A DNA stretch of 64,000 bases from positions 1 through 64,000 of the forward strand of contig CAIYCW010000154.1 of NCBI GenBank assembly GCA_903924855.1, written 5' to 3'. The position numbers and the translations under genes are program-made. Of this stretch, positions 62,853-64,000 are shown in pieces. The notes beneath the pieces are model-generated. The model did no database searches. It was not told the DNA's origin and saw only the letters and a list, made by a program, of their open reading frames with translations. Every line of letters starts with the position of its first letter. Positions within the stretch are counted from its first letter, which is position 1. Source of the stretch: an uncultured Rhodospirillales bacterium. GTDB taxonomy: Bacteria; Pseudomonadota; Alphaproteobacteria; Acetobacterales; Acetobacteraceae.

Positions 62853-64000
62853 TCGATCTGGATGCCCTGAACGCCGCGTTTCATCTGCTGTCCGGCTCGT
62901 GGCAGCCCTGGCTGGTGGTGGTGCCGGGGCTGCTGATCGGGCTGTTCGTGCATGCGGTGCCGGGGCTTACGACCTCGATGGCGCTTGCGATCTGCCTGCC
63001 GCTGATCCCCTACATGGATTTTCTGCAGGCGCTGATCTTCATGACGGCGATGTATGCGGGCGCACTGTTCGGGGTGGCGATACCGGCCATTCTGCTCAAC
63101 GTGCCGGGCTCGGCCTCGGCTGTCGGCACCACGTTTGACGGGTTTCCGATGGCGCAGCAGGGCCGGCACAACGAGGCGTTGGGGCTGGCGCTGGGGGCCT
63201 CCTGTGTCGGGCAGGCGATCGCCTATGGGTTGTTGCTGCTGCTGGCGGGTCCGATCGGGCGATTTGCCATCAGATTGGGGCCGCCTGAGATGCTGATCGT
63301 GGCGATCTGGGGGTTGACGCTGATTGCGCGGCTGCGCGGGCGGCATCTGGCGCGCGGGCTGCTGGCGGGCTGTTTCGGGCTGCTGCTGGGGACGGTTGGG
63401 CTGAGTGTGCGCGGGGCGGCGCGCGGCACGATGGGGTTGGATCTGCTGCTGGACGGCATTCCCACGGTGCCGGCGATTGTGGGGCTGTTCGCGGCATCGG
63501 AGTTGTTCAACCTGGTGGGGCGCGAATACATCGTGGCCGACATGACGCGGCGGGCGGTGGATGCGCGCCGCATTCTGGCCGGCATGCGCGACGTGTTCCG
63601 CTATCCGGCCACCTTGCTGCGCGGCGGGTTGCTGGGGGCGTGTATCGGCATTCTGCCGGGCGGGCATGCGATCGCCAATCTGCTGTCCTATTCCGAGGCG
63701 CGGCGGGCGGCGAAGGACCCGGAGGCGTTCGGCACCGGCGATCCGCGTGGGATCATTGCCGCGGAATCGGCCAATGCCAGCTCGGAGGGCGGCTCGATGG
63801 CGACGCTGCTGGCGCTGGGCATTCCCACCGGCGGGGCGACCGCGGTGATGCTGGTGGCGTTCGGCATGCACGACATCACCGGTGGGCCGGCCTTCATGCG
63901 CGACCATGCGGATGTGGTCTATGCGGTGATCCTGTCCAGCCTGGTGCAGGTGGTGCTGCTGGGGCTGATCGGGTTTGGCTTCATCTTCGTGGCCAGCTTC
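62849..64000 (+). CDS. Tripartite tricarboxylate transporter permease TctA, truncated at window end
   Basis: Own translation from ATG 62849 (absent from ORF track): VPGLTTSMALAICLPLIPYMDFLQALIFMTAMYAGALFGVAIPAILLNVPGSASAVGTTFDGFPMAQQG...GIPTGGATAVMLVAFGMHDITGGPAFM. Confidence 0.9.
   Translation, partial: MIDLDALNAAFHLLSGSWQPWLVVVPGLLIGLFVHAVPGLTTSMALAICLPLIPYMDFLQALIFMTAMYAGALFGVAIPAILLNVPGSASAVGTTFDGFPMAQQGRHNEALGLALGASCVGQAIAYGLLLLLAGPIGRFAIRLGPPEMLIVAIWGLTLIARLRGRHLARGLLAGCFGLLLGTVGLSVRGAARGTMGLDLLLDGIPTVPAIVGLFAASELFNLVGREYIVADMTRRAVDARRILAGMRDVFRYPATLLRGGLLGACIGILPGGHAIANLLSYSEARRAAKDPEAFGTGDPRGIIAAESANASSEGGSMATLLALGIPTGGATAVMLVAFGMHDITGGPAFMRDHADVVYAVILSSLVQVVLLGLIGFGFIFVASF

Noticed and set aside
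1-64000. CRISPR arrays, tRNA/rRNA genes, integrases or phage genes
   Set aside because: Looked for regularly spaced repeats, tRNA-like ends and transposase/integrase translations; none recognised by eye. A tRNAscan/Infernal run would be needed to exclude small RNAs.

Overview
High-GC (alphaproteobacterial-looking, plausibly Rhodospirillales/Acetobacteraceae; taxon is inference) chromosomal window, densely packed with genes. I saw no rRNA, tRNA, CRISPR, prophage or transposase. Main blocks: (i) nnr fragment, SSADH-type ALDH + Zn-ADH, LysR; (ii) hydantoinase/oxoprolinase HyuB-HyuA with a two-permease SsuABC/TauABC-type importer and an SDR; (iii) a cytochrome island at 13.0-25.6 kb: an Mtr-type extracellular-electron-transfer operon (NapC/CymA-like tetraheme, ethylbenzene-dehydrogenase-like heme protein, MtrA/DmsE decaheme, MtrB/PioB porin), a MocR-type regulator lacking the PLP lysine, hemA with an FNR-like palindrome, and ccmFGHI; (iv) serine hydrolase, Nramp-like transporter, receiver-degenerate OmpR-type regulator, sodB, yajC; (v) a housekeeping block (carbonic anhydrase, serS, tatCB without tatA, scpBA, M50 protease, nagZ, SPOR, argS, dgt, erpA, xth, ilvD); (vi) a Liv-type importer with fused LivG-LivF ATPases and a coupled cytosolic serine hydrolase; (vii) a GntR-controlled cluster (ICL/PrpB-like lyase, aconitase, MmgE/PrpD, ornithine-cyclodeaminase-like, TctB, TctA). 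Two families of intergenic palindromic repeats are scattered through the window. The strongest candidate for an interesting system is the compact mtr/heme/ccm island with its unusual regulators.
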